Shown here piece by piece: positions 7,965-15,413 of a stretch of DNA of 38,287 nt (the first letter of the stretch is position 1; every line of letters begins with the position of its first letter). Source of the DNA: a virus. Location: the IMG/VR virus record IMGVR_UViG_3300035670_000610, positions 1 through 38,287 of that record; one strand, given 5' to 3'. The notes beneath the pieces are model-generated. The model was not told where the DNA came from. It searched no databases and saw only the letters and a program-made list of their open reading frames with translations. A program made the translations under genes and the position numbers.

Positions 7965-8513
7965 GGTGGAGGAGGTGGAGTTCGCGGTTCGCAGTTCGCG
8001 GTTCGCAGCGGTCGGAGTCTGCATGGATCCGGCGGTGGAGAGGAAGACAAGTCCGGGAGTTGCGCCATGACGGCAGAGGGCCACGCTGTGCAGGCCGATG
8101 ACCTCGTTGCGGTCGTTCACTTTCACGACAGGCGAGAGGTCTCCATAGTGGCCGCCAGCGGCGAAGGCTTTGCCCTCCGGCGTCCAGCTCGACATCACCA
8201 GGTAGATGCCCTCCCCGGCCACGAGCTGAAGCGTGCCATAGCCGGCGATCTTCACCGGCTCGCCCGCGTAGGTCGGAGAGCCTGGCACGCTGTTGTGCTC
8301 GAAGTCCAGCGCGATGCGGTCCCAGTTCTGCGCAGCATTGAACGCGGCGAGCTGGCGCATCGTCGTGTCATCGCAGATCACCACGCCCTTGGTCGTGGCA
8401 TGCTCGCCCCAGGCCAGCACAAGGATCTTCGGCGGCAGCCCCTGCTCGCCCTGGGCAGGATCGAATTGCGGGGCGTTGGCGCGGAGAGTGAGGAGTTCGA
8501 GCGGCTTGGACAT
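7461..8513 (-). CDS. Head maturation protease and scaffold, Mu gpI-like
   Basis: About 350 aa from ATG 8513. The TTG four codons upstream is less likely. The N-terminal domain carries DFEHN (D70, H73), the catalytic signature of Mu-type phage protease (peptidase family U35), followed by ALCRHGATPG. A linker at ~169-183 (ANRELRTANSTSS) is translated GTTCGC repeat. From residue 184 the protein is a Lys/Glu-rich coiled-coil scaffold. This is the Mu I/Z arrangement, in which the protease domain processes the scaffold during head assembly. Confidence 0.9.
   Translation of the reverse strand: MSKPLELLTLRANAPQFDPAQGEQGLPPKILVLAWGEHATTKGVVICDDTTMRQLAAFNAAQNWDRIALDFEHNSVPGSPTYAGEPVKIAGYGTLQLVAGEGIYLVMSSWTPEGKAFAAGGHYGDLSPVVKVNDRNEVIGLHSVALCRHGATPGLVFLSTAGSMQTPTAANRELRTANSTSSTMTPEQLIAKLAEMLDLAATATADEVLAALTEKMSAGEKELTAAKAEMEKNKTLSAGTSDELKLLAATLKEQGETLKLLTTQQLESQRGEIIAAAVREGKQVPSIAKSMALDDLKKLCAELPVTVPMSARTLEGVIPLSTLHSEAPEAKAVSEMTGVSDEDRKKYANR
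7979..8009. repeat. GTTCGCN repeat in the protease-scaffold linker
   Basis: Four heptamers GTTCGCN are read in frame as RELRTAN-type residues, and they lie exactly between two functional domains of one protein. Confidence 0.85.
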
Positions 8514-8518
8514 GGGCG

Positions 8519-8596
8519 GAGACAATCAGACAATGAGACCCTGAGACAATGAGACCCCGGCGGTTCCGTCTCGTTGTCCGCTTGTCTGATTGTCTC
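8519..8596. repeat. Tandem repeat forming a fold-back hairpin
   Basis: A 15-bp perfect inverted pair (GAGACAATCAGACAA at 8519-8533, complement at 8582-8596) surrounds further GAGACAAT/GTCTCGTT repeats that also pair imperfectly. It lies in the gap between the gpG-like and protease genes, so the leftward transcript would form a long stem-loop there. Confidence 0.75.
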
Positions 8597-8616
8597 ACGT
8601 CTCATGGCCTCCTGTT

Positions 8617-9063
8617 TCACTGCCCCGCCTCGCCGATCAGCGCATCGACGACGTCCTGGATCTCATCGCGCACATCCCCGGTGAGCTGGTTCTCGACCAC
8701 GGGAAAGAAGGGGCGGGACGGGATGCCGCTGCCGCGCCCGCTGGTCTTGTCACTGCCGAGCTGATGCACGGCGGCATAGATCTTGGGGCTGCCGATCTTC
8801 ACGCTGTCCGCGCCCTGCACCTGCGTGTGGATGCTCTGACGGAGATCGCCGGACTTGATGAGCAGCGGATGCTTCGCGGCCTTCTTGCGGGCGGGCCACG
8901 GCTTCGGTCGCAGGTCTGGCTCGTCAAAGGCCCGCACCGCGTGGGATTCGATCACGGTGCCGACGCCGAGCAGGATCTTCTTCCTGAGCTCGTCGTCCGC
9001 GAGTGACGCGAGCCGGGGGCTGATGTCGTCGCGCTTGAGTTCGAGGGTCAGGGAGTCGGCCAT
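8617..9063 (-). CDS. Virion morphogenesis protein, Mu gpG-like
   Basis: 148 aa. The pattern of an N-terminal helix, ARKKAAKHPLLIKSGDLRQSI, VKIGSPKIYAAVHQLG and IPSRPFFPV is the Phage_tail_S/gpG family, involved in tail completion or head-tail joining. In Mu it follows MuF, and here it does too, except that a five-gene cassette intervenes (9157-11256). ATG 9063 follows a GAGACAGG-type repeat. Confidence 0.88.
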   Translation of the reverse strand: MADSLTLELKRDDISPRLASLADDELRKKILLGVGTVIESHAVRAFDEPDLRPKPWPARKKAAKHPLLIKSGDLRQSIHTQVQGADSVKIGSPKIYAAVHQLGSDKTSGRGSGIPSRPFFPVVENQLTGDVRDEIQDVVDALIGEAGQ

Positions 9064-9065
9064 GG

Positions 9066-9112
9066 TGGCGAGACTCGGAGACAGGGAGACCGGGAGACAG
9101 GGAGACCCGGAG
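9066..9112. repeat. GGAGACNN/GAGACAGG tandem repeat
   Basis: Five to six GGAGAC-based units fill the start region of the gpG-like gene, next to the end of the methyltransferase cassette. Confidence 0.8.
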
Positions 9113-9156
9113 ACTTGCGGCGAACGTCCGCTGCATTGAGCCTCGCCCAGGCTCAG

Positions 9157-9855
9157 TCAATGAGCTTCCTTGTTAGCCGCCTTGAGTCTCGCAACTATCG
9201 GGCGCGTCAGAAACTCAGAATAGGCCGGCGGAATTGCCTGCGAGAGTTCGTTGCCAGTCATCCAGTCTATCCCCATCGCCTCCGGCCCGACGTATCGCCC
9301 AATGTCACCGACCACAGTCACGAAGCCGCCAGCGTCCCAGTGCCCGCGGCGGTTCTTCTTGCGGCGATTCACTGCTACCGGATGTTTCGGGTGTGGCAGC
9401 GGATGAGGTTTCAGCGGGACATTGCTCTCGAAGATTCGATGCCGGTAGGCGCGCAGCCCGAACATCACGGCGCACAGCATCACGTCCACGCGAAGCGGGG
9501 CGCCCACGACATTTTCGAGGATGTATGGCCCGCCCCACGCTTCGAGTTTTGCCCGTGTCCGCTCGATGAAGCATTCGTAGTGCTTGCCCACACGAGCGCG
9601 CAGCGCGGTGTGTTCCTGACACGGCGGGCTTGCCCACACGAAATCGAAGCCAGACAGGTCGGCTTCCAGGGCGTCTCCGAGATGGAATACGAAAGGGAAG
9701 TTCTTTTGCGGTTTGATGTCCCAGCCTTCCACGTCGAAGCCAGCGCGGTGGAGTCCGACCGCTGCCCCGCCAGCCCCGCAAAAGAGGTCTGCGCAACGAA
9801 GGCGGCTAACCATACGCTGCACCGAATGCCGGGATTGCGTCTCAGGCGAGTTCAT
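9157..9855 (-). CDS. C5-cytosine DNA methyltransferase
   Basis: 232 aa. Motif I is DLFCGAGGAAVGLHRAGF (residues ~24-40), motif IV is SPPCQ with catalytic C79, motif VI is LENV (~113-116), a RHR variant of motif VIII follows, and the end carries motif IX/X-like ELSQAIPPAYSEF. It is shorter than typical Dcm-type enzymes (usually over 300 aa), with a small target-recognition region. No cognate nuclease is visible, so it is probably an orphan anti-restriction methylase protecting phage DNA. It lies inside a cargo cassette in the head operon. Confidence 0.93.
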   Translation of the reverse strand: MNSPETQSRHSVQRMVSRLRCADLFCGAGGAAVGLHRAGFDVEGWDIKPQKNFPFVFHLGDALEADLSGFDFVWASPPCQEHTALRARVGKHYECFIERTRAKLEAWGGPYILENVVGAPLRVDVMLCAVMFGLRAYRHRIFESNVPLKPHPLPHPKHPVAVNRRKKNRRGHWDAGGFVTVVGDIGRYVGPEAMGIDWMTGNELSQAIPPAYSEFLTRPIVARLKAANKEAH

Positions 9856-9894
9856 GGCGTTTCTGTCCCGGCATCGGTGAGCTTGTTGTTCGCC

Positions 9895-10143
9895 TCAATC
9901 ATAAATTGCTTCGTAGTGCTCCACTTCTTTCCTCCGTCGCTGAAGGCTGAAAAGTCGATCTTCGTAGAATCCTTTCACTTTGCCACGCATGACCGGATCG
10001 TCACTCAACAGACAGTCCTCCATGATCTCCAAGCACTCTTCTTCTGTGCATCTGCCAGCGATCTCGCGAAAGGCGAACAAATTATCGCACTCAACCGCAT
10101 GAGCGGTCGAGTTGCTGGGGAAGTTGAAGTCAGGGGCGCTCAT
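9895..10143 (-). CDS. Small hypothetical protein (82 aa) in the methylase cassette
   Basis: Overlaps the end of the upstream gene by 14 nt. It is acidic and helical, with three cysteines near EECLEIMEDCLL. Local GC is lower than in the surrounding head genes, consistent with acquired cargo. No family recognised. Confidence 0.6.
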   Translation of the reverse strand: MSAPDFNFPSNSTAHAVECDNLFAFREIAGRCTEEECLEIMEDCLLSDDPVMRGKVKGFYEDRLFSLQRRRKEVEHYEAIYD

Positions 10144-10837
10144 GCGGTGAGTGGATTTGGGTGTTCGCCATAAATGCGATGCGTATCAGCTCATCGCGGA
10201 ACTCGAGCGGTGTGGCGTTCGCCGCTCGATGGCCTGTTGAGTCGCGCCACTTGTCCATGCCGCCTCTCCAGTCCTGATTCTTTGAGATTGTGCCTCGGCT
10301 GTCTGGCGTGTGCCCCCAGCGTAGTGCCGGCAGCTTTTCGGCGGGGACTCCATAGACGTAGAGCCACGTTGCTTTCTTGACCGGATGCCCGTAGCGGCCT
10401 TGCTCGATGTAGCACGAGTATCCGCCGCACGTTCCCGCCGTCCATCCTTGGCGCTTTGTGTCCGGCCTTGGCAGGCCGTAGTGTGCCCAGGCCTTCGAGA
10501 AGGCGGGGTGCTCGATTACGCCGCCATTGGCGCGGACGGCTTTCAGCGCAGCCTCGAAGCACCCGCCATCGTCTCCTACTTTCAGGCCGTGCCGCACTTC
10601 ACAGAAGCGAGCCAGACGCGACCAGCGAGAGCATGGCGGATGCGCCACGACAGGCAGTGTTCCGTCATAGCGGCGAGCGTCCCGACTTTCGGGCCATGCG
10701 TCCACCGTGGGCAGTTTGGAGTAGCAGCCATCGGCCTGCACGAACAACGCAGCCACCAATGGCGAACAAGGCGCTGCACCCAATGACTGCCCCGCGAAGC
10801 CGTCCGGTGATTCGATAGTCTGGAGAGGGGCAGTCAT
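10130..10837 (-). CDS. Phage PPC-motif protein, methyltransferase-like (235 aa)
   Basis: Start ATG 10837, coupled by ATGA to the upstream frame. It carries VAHPPCSRWSRL, then an Asn/Gly-rich segment with GGVIEHPA, then KKATWLYVYG. I recall this order from a phage family of unknown activity. PPC plus EHP resembles motifs IV and VI of C5-methyltransferases, but the SAM motif DLFCGxGG is not evident. It sits directly before a true methylase. A DNA-modification role is inference. Confidence 0.75.
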   Translation of the reverse strand: MTAPLQTIESPDGFAGQSLGAAPCSPLVAALFVQADGCYSKLPTVDAWPESRDARRYDGTLPVVAHPPCSRWSRLARFCEVRHGLKVGDDGGCFEAALKAVRANGGVIEHPAFSKAWAHYGLPRPDTKRQGWTAGTCGGYSCYIEQGRYGHPVKKATWLYVYGVPAEKLPALRWGHTPDSRGTISKNQDWRGGMDKWRDSTGHRAANATPLEFRDELIRIAFMANTQIHSPHERP

Positions 10838-11076
10838 GGGTGAGCTTTGTCGTTCGCCAGACCTGCTTTCTCCGCGAGCCATGCGGTTCCACATGCGACG
10901 GCCTCCGCTTCGGACTTCCACTCGCCGGGCAGCGCGACACCTGCCGAGAAGGCAGTGACTACCACGTCGAGTCGTTCGGCGCTGATTGTGACTTTCGCCG
11001 TGACGCCTTTTTTCAGGAGCCACTTGGCGCGATAAGACGCTCTCAGGAAACGAAGTCTTGTTTCGCCGTGCCATAG
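10834..11076 (-). CDS. Coding frame without a standard start (up to 80 codons)
   Basis: Directly after the TAG of the upstream 59-aa gene, the same frame stays open for 80 codons with protein-like content (KKGVTAKVTISAERLDVVV, GEWKSEAEAVA). It ends in ATGA overlapping the next start. No ATG or GTG exists near its beginning. Options are readthrough of TAG 11079-11077, a CTG start near 11046, a GTG at 10965, or a frameshift from ATG 11074 in another frame. No family recognised. Confidence 0.5.
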   Translation of the reverse strand, partial: LWHGETRLRFLRASYRAKWLLKKGVTAKVTISAERLDVVVTAFSAGVALPGEWKSEAEAVACGTAWLAEKAGLANDKAHP

Positions 11077-11256
11077 CTAGACGTTCGCCTCAAACTGAAT
11101 GCCGTTGTCGCCCTCAATGGGTTGAGTGTGCTCGATCTCGCTCAGCCAGATGAGCGGCGGGATGCCTTGGGGGAAGGCTTTGCAGCGAGGCGTGGAGGCG
11201 GGCGCGTCGGGGTCGAGGTGGATGCAGTCGAGGCAGAGAGGGGGGAGTGTGGTCAT
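11077..11256 (-). CDS. Small conserved phage protein with CxxC-H-C motif (59 aa)
   Basis: Starts MTTLPPLCLDCIHL and continues CKAFPQGIPPLIWLSEIEH, PIEGDNGIQFE. This pattern (CxxCxH, then CxAFPxGIP, then GDxGIxFE) recurs, from memory, as a small protein near structural genes in many phages. The Cys/His set suggests a structural zinc site. It follows MuF after a GGGACAGT repeat. Role unknown. Confidence 0.8.
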   Translation of the reverse strand: MTTLPPLCLDCIHLDPDAPASTPRCKAFPQGIPPLIWLSEIEHTQPIEGDNGIQFEANV

Positions 11257-11257
11257 G

Positions 11258-11286
11258 GTAGGACAGTGGGACAGTGGGACAGTGGG
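11258..11286. repeat. GGGACAGT short tandem repeat
   Basis: Three to four GGGACAGT units fill the gap between the 59-aa gene and the MuF-like gene stop. The same word recurs inside the coding region at 26572-26600. Confidence 0.85.
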
Positions 11287-12969
11287 TTAGACCGTCGCGG
11301 GGAATTGTGAGTTGTATGCCCGCTCGATAAGGCGGCCGATCTCGACGGCGAGTGGGCGGGGCGTGGGGGCGTGGCGGTATTCGGTCCAGGCCTCGGCGAT
11401 CATCTCAGCGATGTTGGTGGTGCCGTAGATGCTCAGTTGATCGGCGGCCTCGGCGCGGCTGAATTGGGATACGCGATTCCGCCACAGGTCGAGCAATTCC
11501 GGCTGGCGACGCAGACCGAGCAGGGCGTCCATGGCGTGCCCCAGTTCGTGCGTGGTGATGTGCGCTCCGGGCGGCGTGCCCTGGATGGTCTTGGGCCACC
11601 AGCCGCTCGTCACCGCGCGATCCATGGCCGCGATCTCGGCCGCGATGGGGTTCGCGCCCTTCTTGTTCATGACGAGGATGTCCTTGCCCTTCCCCCGGGC
11701 GGAGTAGAACGCGGAGGCCTTGGGCATGCGCGTGATCTTCCGGCTCAGGTAACGGTCGATCATCTCGCGCTTGCGGCGGTCGATCTCATCCTGGGGCCAG
11801 CTTGAGTTGCTCCAGTAGAGGTCCGCGTAGTGCTGCGCCTCCGCCAGGAAGCGTTCACGGATATAATCGCCCTGCGCCGCGTTGGTGCCGATGAAGTCGA
11901 AGCGTTGCGCCAGCGCGGGGAAGTCGCGCAGATGAGCCAGGACCACGTCGTTCATCTGCTGTGCGACCGCGAGATCCGCGCCCTTGAAATTCACCGTGGC
12001 ATCCGCCGCCGCGCCGGCCGCGCGGATCTCCGCCTGGAGGCTCTGCGAGAGGCTGGCAATCGTCGGCTTGAGCGCCTTCACGGCTGCTTTCTTCACCGCC
12101 TTCTTGGCGCTGGCCTTGCCTTCACCGATCCACTGGCTCACGGTCACCCCTTTGGAGATCTCCGTCTTCTTCGCCCAGGCCTCAAAGGCGGCCAGCACTT
12201 CCGGCTGGTCGTCGTAGCGGGCCTTGATCAGCTTCCAATCGTGCTGGATGTTGCCAGGAATGGACCACGGCGCATCGGCCCACGTGGGCGTGCGGTTGAG
12301 CGGCTTGCCATCCGGCAGGCGTTGATTTTTATCGATCAGCGTCGCCTCGCGGTCGGTGAACACTTCCGGCTTCGCGATCTGTGTCGGGAGCAAATGGCCA
12401 TCCTTCTGACTCTCCGCCCTCTGCTCTCCGCTCTGTGCCATCATGCGCTCCATGCCCGCCTTCGTGAGCGGCACCACCAGGCAGCGGCAGCCCCAGTCCC
12501 ACGGCGGGAAGATGCGCTGCCAGATGTCGTGGCCCGCCGGGAAGATTTTCCCATTCAGCGCGGCGTGGCTGGGCCTCACGTTGCCATCGCCATGCGTCTT
12601 GTACTGCCAATAAGGGAAGACATCGATCTGCTGCATCAGGCGGCGGTAACGGCTGGCGGCGTAGGCGCGAAAGACATGCGTGCGCAGCAGCAGCTCCGCG
12701 CGGCGCTGGCTGGCCTTGCCGCCGAGGTCATCGACCAGCTCCGCCGCGATGGCCCGGCGTGCCTTCTCCCAGGTCTGTGCCCCCGCTGGCACGGCGGCGA
12801 TCACGTCGCGCACCTTGGCCATTTGGTCTCCGACATCCAGGCCGGTGATGGTGAACGCATAGGCCCGCAGCTCCGGGAGCATCTCATCCATCACCTCGCG
12901 GGACACGAGCGGCAGCTCCGCGATGCGGCGGACGGCTTCTTCGTGGGGCAGTGGGGTGAAGGTGAACAT
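11287..12969 (-). CDS. MuF-like head protein with C-terminal zincin domain
   Basis: 560 aa. Residues ~85-170 form the MuF domain (RTHVFRAYAASRYRRLM, DGNVRPSHAALNGK, PPWDWGCRC), a minor head protein that binds the portal. A linker at ~178-190 (QSGEQRAESQ) is translated tandem repeat. The C-terminal half ends in a metallopeptidase signature: HELGH at 474-478 and a likely third ligand in NIAEMIAEAW (E522 or E526). This is the architecture of MuF polymorphic toxins, where an enzyme domain rides on a virion protein. No immunity gene is obvious. Confidence 0.88.
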   Translation of the reverse strand: MFTFTPLPHEEAVRRIAELPLVSREVMDEMLPELRAYAFTITGLDVGDQMAKVRDVIAAVPAGAQTWEKARRAIAAELVDDLGGKASQRRAELLLRTHVFRAYAASRYRRLMQQIDVFPYWQYKTHGDGNVRPSHAALNGKIFPAGHDIWQRIFPPWDWGCRCLVVPLTKAGMERMMAQSGEQRAESQKDGHLLPTQIAKPEVFTDREATLIDKNQRLPDGKPLNRTPTWADAPWSIPGNIQHDWKLIKARYDDQPEVLAAFEAWAKKTEISKGVTVSQWIGEGKASAKKAVKKAAVKALKPTIASLSQSLQAEIRAAGAAADATVNFKGADLAVAQQMNDVVLAHLRDFPALAQRFDFIGTNAAQGDYIRERFLAEAQHYADLYWSNSSWPQDEIDRRKREMIDRYLSRKITRMPKASAFYSARGKGKDILVMNKKGANPIAAEIAAMDRAVTSGWWPKTIQGTPPGAHITTHELGHAMDALLGLRRQPELLDLWRNRVSQFSRAEAADQLSIYGTTNIAEMIAEAWTEYRHAPTPRPLAVEIGRLIERAYNSQFPATV

Positions 12970-12971
12970 GG

Positions 12972-13012
12972 CGATCCGTTCGCAGTTCTCAGTTCGCAGT
13001 TCTCAGTTCGGG
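12972..13012. repeat. GTTCGCA/GTTCTCA tandem repeat
   Basis: Alternating GTTCGCA and GTTCTCA heptamers immediately upstream of the MuF start. The remaining ~40 bp to the next gene show nothing further. Confidence 0.8.
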
Positions 13013-13053
13013 CGGCGTTTGCGGAGAAGGTTTCCCCACAGATTGGTTTGAGA

Positions 13054-13386
13054 TCACCCCTTTCCTGCATCCAGAATGGCCCGCTGAACCGGTGTGATGC
13101 TATCAGCCGCCTGCTGTTTGGCGAGGGTGTCCAGCGGATCGGTGACCGGGCGGCCGGGGGTGCGCGGGCCGCCTTCCCAGGTCTGCGTCTTGGCGATGAT
13201 CTCGCCGCCCAGGCTGGCGAGCTCGGAGGGCAGTTGATGCAGCCCCTTCGATCCCACGCCATCGCCGTGCAGGGAGAACGCATAGGTGCGCGTGCGCTTG
13301 GTATTGCCACGATCCATGCGGCGACAGAGCTTCAGCGTCGCGGTGATGACGACGCTGGCGAGGATGTCGTGATCGGGAGTCTTCAT
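13054..13386 (-). CDS. Hypothetical protein before MuF (110 aa)
   Basis: ATG 13386. A mixed N-terminal region (RRMDRGNTKRTRTYAFSLHGDG) is followed by a helical part and a Pro/Asp-rich tail. It lies between the early-type repeat protein gene and MuF, near the early-to-late change within the leftward arm. No family recognised. Confidence 0.6.
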   Translation of the reverse strand: MKTPDHDILASVVITATLKLCRRMDRGNTKRTRTYAFSLHGDGVGSKGLHQLPSELASLGGEIIAKTQTWEGGPRTPGRPVTDPLDTLAKQQAADSITPVQRAILDAGKG

Positions 13387-13420
13387 TAAGGCAGTAGAAT
13401 GGGGGCAGTAGAATGAGACT

Positions 13421-14200
13421 TCAGCCCTCATCACTCCGCATGCTGCCGACTTCGGCGTAGCGTTTGCGGCGGTCCGGAGTCCAGAACTCGGCGGCGTTGG
13501 GGCCGCTGGTCTCTTCGTAGTGGCGGAGCAGATCCCACACGTCGATGAAGGTGCTCGCAGGGGCGGCGACGGTGCCGAGCACGAAACTGGAGCGGATGAG
13601 CCGGAACATGACTTCGGCGCTGATGCCGAGAGGGAGACGTTCCACTTCGGAAATGCGCATCCAGCTTTCGCGCACGCGGTATTCAGCATTGAGCTGGATC
13701 TCGCCTTGCGTGCGTGTGGCGGTGATCTCGTAAATGCCGATGGCGCGCACCTTGCCCTTCTCCGCCGGGAGCGTGGCACGGCGGCCCATGGGCCACTCGC
13801 GCGCGGCATCGCCCTCTTTGTAGCGACGCAGCTTGTCCGGCGTCCACCACTGCGGGTCTTCGCTGGTCTCCTCACGGTGCCGCAGCAGGTCGGAGATGTT
13901 GACGAGCGTGAGACTGGGCGCAGGCGAGCAGGCGAAGACAAAGCCGCCGTCGATCAGCTTCCGCGTGACCTCCGTGGTGAGGCCGCCGAGTGGCAGTGAC
14001 TCGACCTCGCCGAGACGGATCCACGCGTCATGCAGCTCCACGCGCGGCTCGAAGGTGCCGTCCTCCAGATCGTGCCAGCGGAAGATTCCGAGGCCCGGGA
14101 TGCGCTCCATCGGCACGGGCTGGCGCAGGCCGATCATGCGCGGGTGAACCGTGAGCGGCCAGACGGGGCGCGGGAAGGTGTCTTCGGTGGGGGAGGGCAT
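13421..14200 (-). CDS. Two-repeat protein of unknown function (259 aa)
   Basis: Two homologous halves of ~85 residues. Residues ~52-130 and ~168-250 share a pattern W-I/M-R-L/I-x-E-V-E, then LPLG, two helices, F-V, D-L-L-R-H-x-E-E-T-S and F/W-W-T-P-D. The gene has clearly arisen by internal duplication. The repeated unit looks like a small alpha/beta fold, perhaps DNA- or protein-binding. I do not recognise the family. It lies between early genes and MuF. Confidence 0.7.
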   Translation of the reverse strand: MPSPTEDTFPRPVWPLTVHPRMIGLRQPVPMERIPGLGIFRWHDLEDGTFEPRVELHDAWIRLGEVESLPLGGLTTEVTRKLIDGGFVFACSPAPSLTLVNISDLLRHREETSEDPQWWTPDKLRRYKEGDAAREWPMGRRATLPAEKGKVRAIGIYEITATRTQGEIQLNAEYRVRESWMRISEVERLPLGISAEVMFRLIRSSFVLGTVAAPASTFIDVWDLLRHYEETSGPNAAEFWTPDRRKRYAEVGSMRSDEG

Positions 14201-14203
14201 GGC

Positions 14204-14309
14204 GGGGAGACTTGGAGACTTGGAGGCGAGGAGACGGGGAGACTTGGAGAGCGGAGAGTCAGTGCGTCAGTGCGTCAGTGAGTCAGTGAGTCAGTGAGTC
14301 AGTGAGTCA
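14204..14309. repeat. Two adjoining tandem arrays (GGAGACTT then GTCAGTGA)
   Basis: A GGAGACTT array (14205-14250) passes into a GTCAGTGC/GTCAGTGA array (14255-14309). The last unit supplies the TGA stop of the next leftward gene. There is no other content in this gap. Confidence 0.85.
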
Positions 14310-15029
14310 GAAGGGTTCGTTCTCGGGGTCTTTGACGCGTTGGCCGGGGCGGGGGCGGAGGATGTATTCGCGAGAGCGGGAGACGGGCGCGGGAGCGGCG
14401 CCGGCGGCGGGCGGAGTCACTGAGGCAGGGAGACTTTGAGACTTGGAGACGGGGAGACTGGCGGGCTTGGCATCTCCTTGCCTGATGGTCTCCCGGTCTC
14501 CTTGTCTTTGCTTTTTGTTCCGGTTGTCGGGATCGCCGAGACCGAGCTTGGCGCGGCAGCGGTTGACGATGGTGTCATGGAGCTGCTTGAGCTGCCAGGT
14601 GCGCAGGCTGCGGATGTCGGCCCCCTTGAAGCGCTGCTGCAAAATAACAAAGAGGTAACCGTCTTTGAAGCCGGCCTTGGCCATCCAGTGGCGCAGATCG
14701 CGCACGTATTCACAACCTGGCGCGCGGTCGCAGTCGGCATTCTCAATCACCTTCACCGTGCGCTTGGTGGCGCGGCCTTTCCAAAACGGGCCCGCCAGCG
14801 CCTCGAAGTGCTGCATCACGAGGTTGTACTCGTCATTCACCATGTCCTTGAAGCTGCACACGCGCTGCGTGGCGAGCGCGACCTGCTGATGACGCCAGAA
14901 TTCATTCTGCGCGGACTTCGACGCGTTGGCCATGTCCGGCGGGATCTCAAATGCCCCGACCATGCGCTGGTGCTTCACCGCTGCGGTGGCGGCGATGCCG
15001 AGCTGGATGAGTTGGTCTTTGGACATCAT
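14307..15029 (-). CDS. Early/middle protein, possibly GemA-like (240 aa)
   Basis: Helical protein with SLRTWQLKQLHDTIVNRC in the middle, weakly reminiscent of the GemA/gp16 (DUF1018) pattern of Mu-like phages. GEMA modulates host gene expression and replication in Mu. The C-terminal ~65 residues (QRQGDRETIRQGD, SLPVSKSQSLPASV) are translated GAGAC-type tandem repeats and Pro/Ala-rich sequence. The GemA assignment is tentative. Confidence 0.6.
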   Translation of the reverse strand: MMSKDQLIQLGIAATAAVKHQRMVGAFEIPPDMANASKSAQNEFWRHQQVALATQRVCSFKDMVNDEYNLVMQHFEALAGPFWKGRATKRTVKVIENADCDRAPGCEYVRDLRHWMAKAGFKDGYLFVILQQRFKGADIRSLRTWQLKQLHDTIVNRCRAKLGLGDPDNRNKKQRQGDRETIRQGDAKPASLPVSKSQSLPASVTPPAAGAAPAPVSRSREYILRPRPGQRVKDPENEPF

Positions 15030-15052
15030 GGCAGGGATGAGGGATGAGGTTT

Positions 15053-15129
15053 TGTAGCTGAGGTCGATGACCTCAGGGGCGGCCTCAGCGAGGCCGGGCC
15101 ACAGAAGGCCTCAGCGAGGCCAGCTACAG
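15053..15129 (-). repeat. One and a half double-hairpin palindromic elements
   Basis: A full unit at 15053-15104 is followed by a half unit (GGCCTC/GAGGCC hairpin) at 15105-15129. Orientation on the transcribed minus strand matches all other copies. The half unit overlaps the stop of the next gene. Confidence 0.85.
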
Positions 15130-15375
15130 AGTGCGGTAGATGTCGAAGCCGCCGTTTTCTTTGCGCACGGTGAACTTGCGACCGGGGAAGTCTTTGGAGA
15201 CGAGCCAGGCGACTTCGTTGGCCCGCGAGCGGCTGGTGGCCTCGGCAGGACGCCAGCGCAGCACCTGGCCGGCCTCCAGGGCTTCAATGCGGGTGCGCAG
15301 GTCGTTCTTGACCCGCCCGTGACGACCCCGGCCGCAGGGCGGTGGAGTGGCGGTTTCGATGGTGAATTCGTTCAT
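15124..15375 (-). CDS. Small basic hypothetical protein (83 aa)
   Basis: Basic N-terminal half, then EAGQVLRWRPAE, KDFPGRKFTVRKENGGFDIYR. Such short beta-alpha-beta proteins with a C-terminal GFDIYR-type end resemble small phage regulators. No firm family. Start ATG 15375 is next to a GTTCGC repeat. Confidence 0.6.
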   Translation of the reverse strand: MNEFTIETATPPPCGRGRHGRVKNDLRTRIEALEAGQVLRWRPAEATSRSRANEVAWLVSKDFPGRKFTVRKENGGFDIYRTL

Positions 15376-15377
15376 GA

Positions 15378-15413
15378 TGTTGGTCGCTGTTCGCGGTTCG
15401 CTGTTCGCGGTTC
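15378..15413. repeat. GTTCGCN tandem repeat
   Basis: About four GTTCGCN heptamers between the 83-aa gene start and the stop of the MazG-like gene; the last unit runs into the stop. Confidence 0.8.

Noticed and set aside
7281-8552. 423-codon plus-strand frame
   Set aside because: His/Gly/Arg-rich shadow of the protease and decoration genes, common in GC-rich DNA.
11830-13389. 519-codon plus-strand frame
   Set aside because: Antisense of MuF, which is strongly supported by domain motifs.
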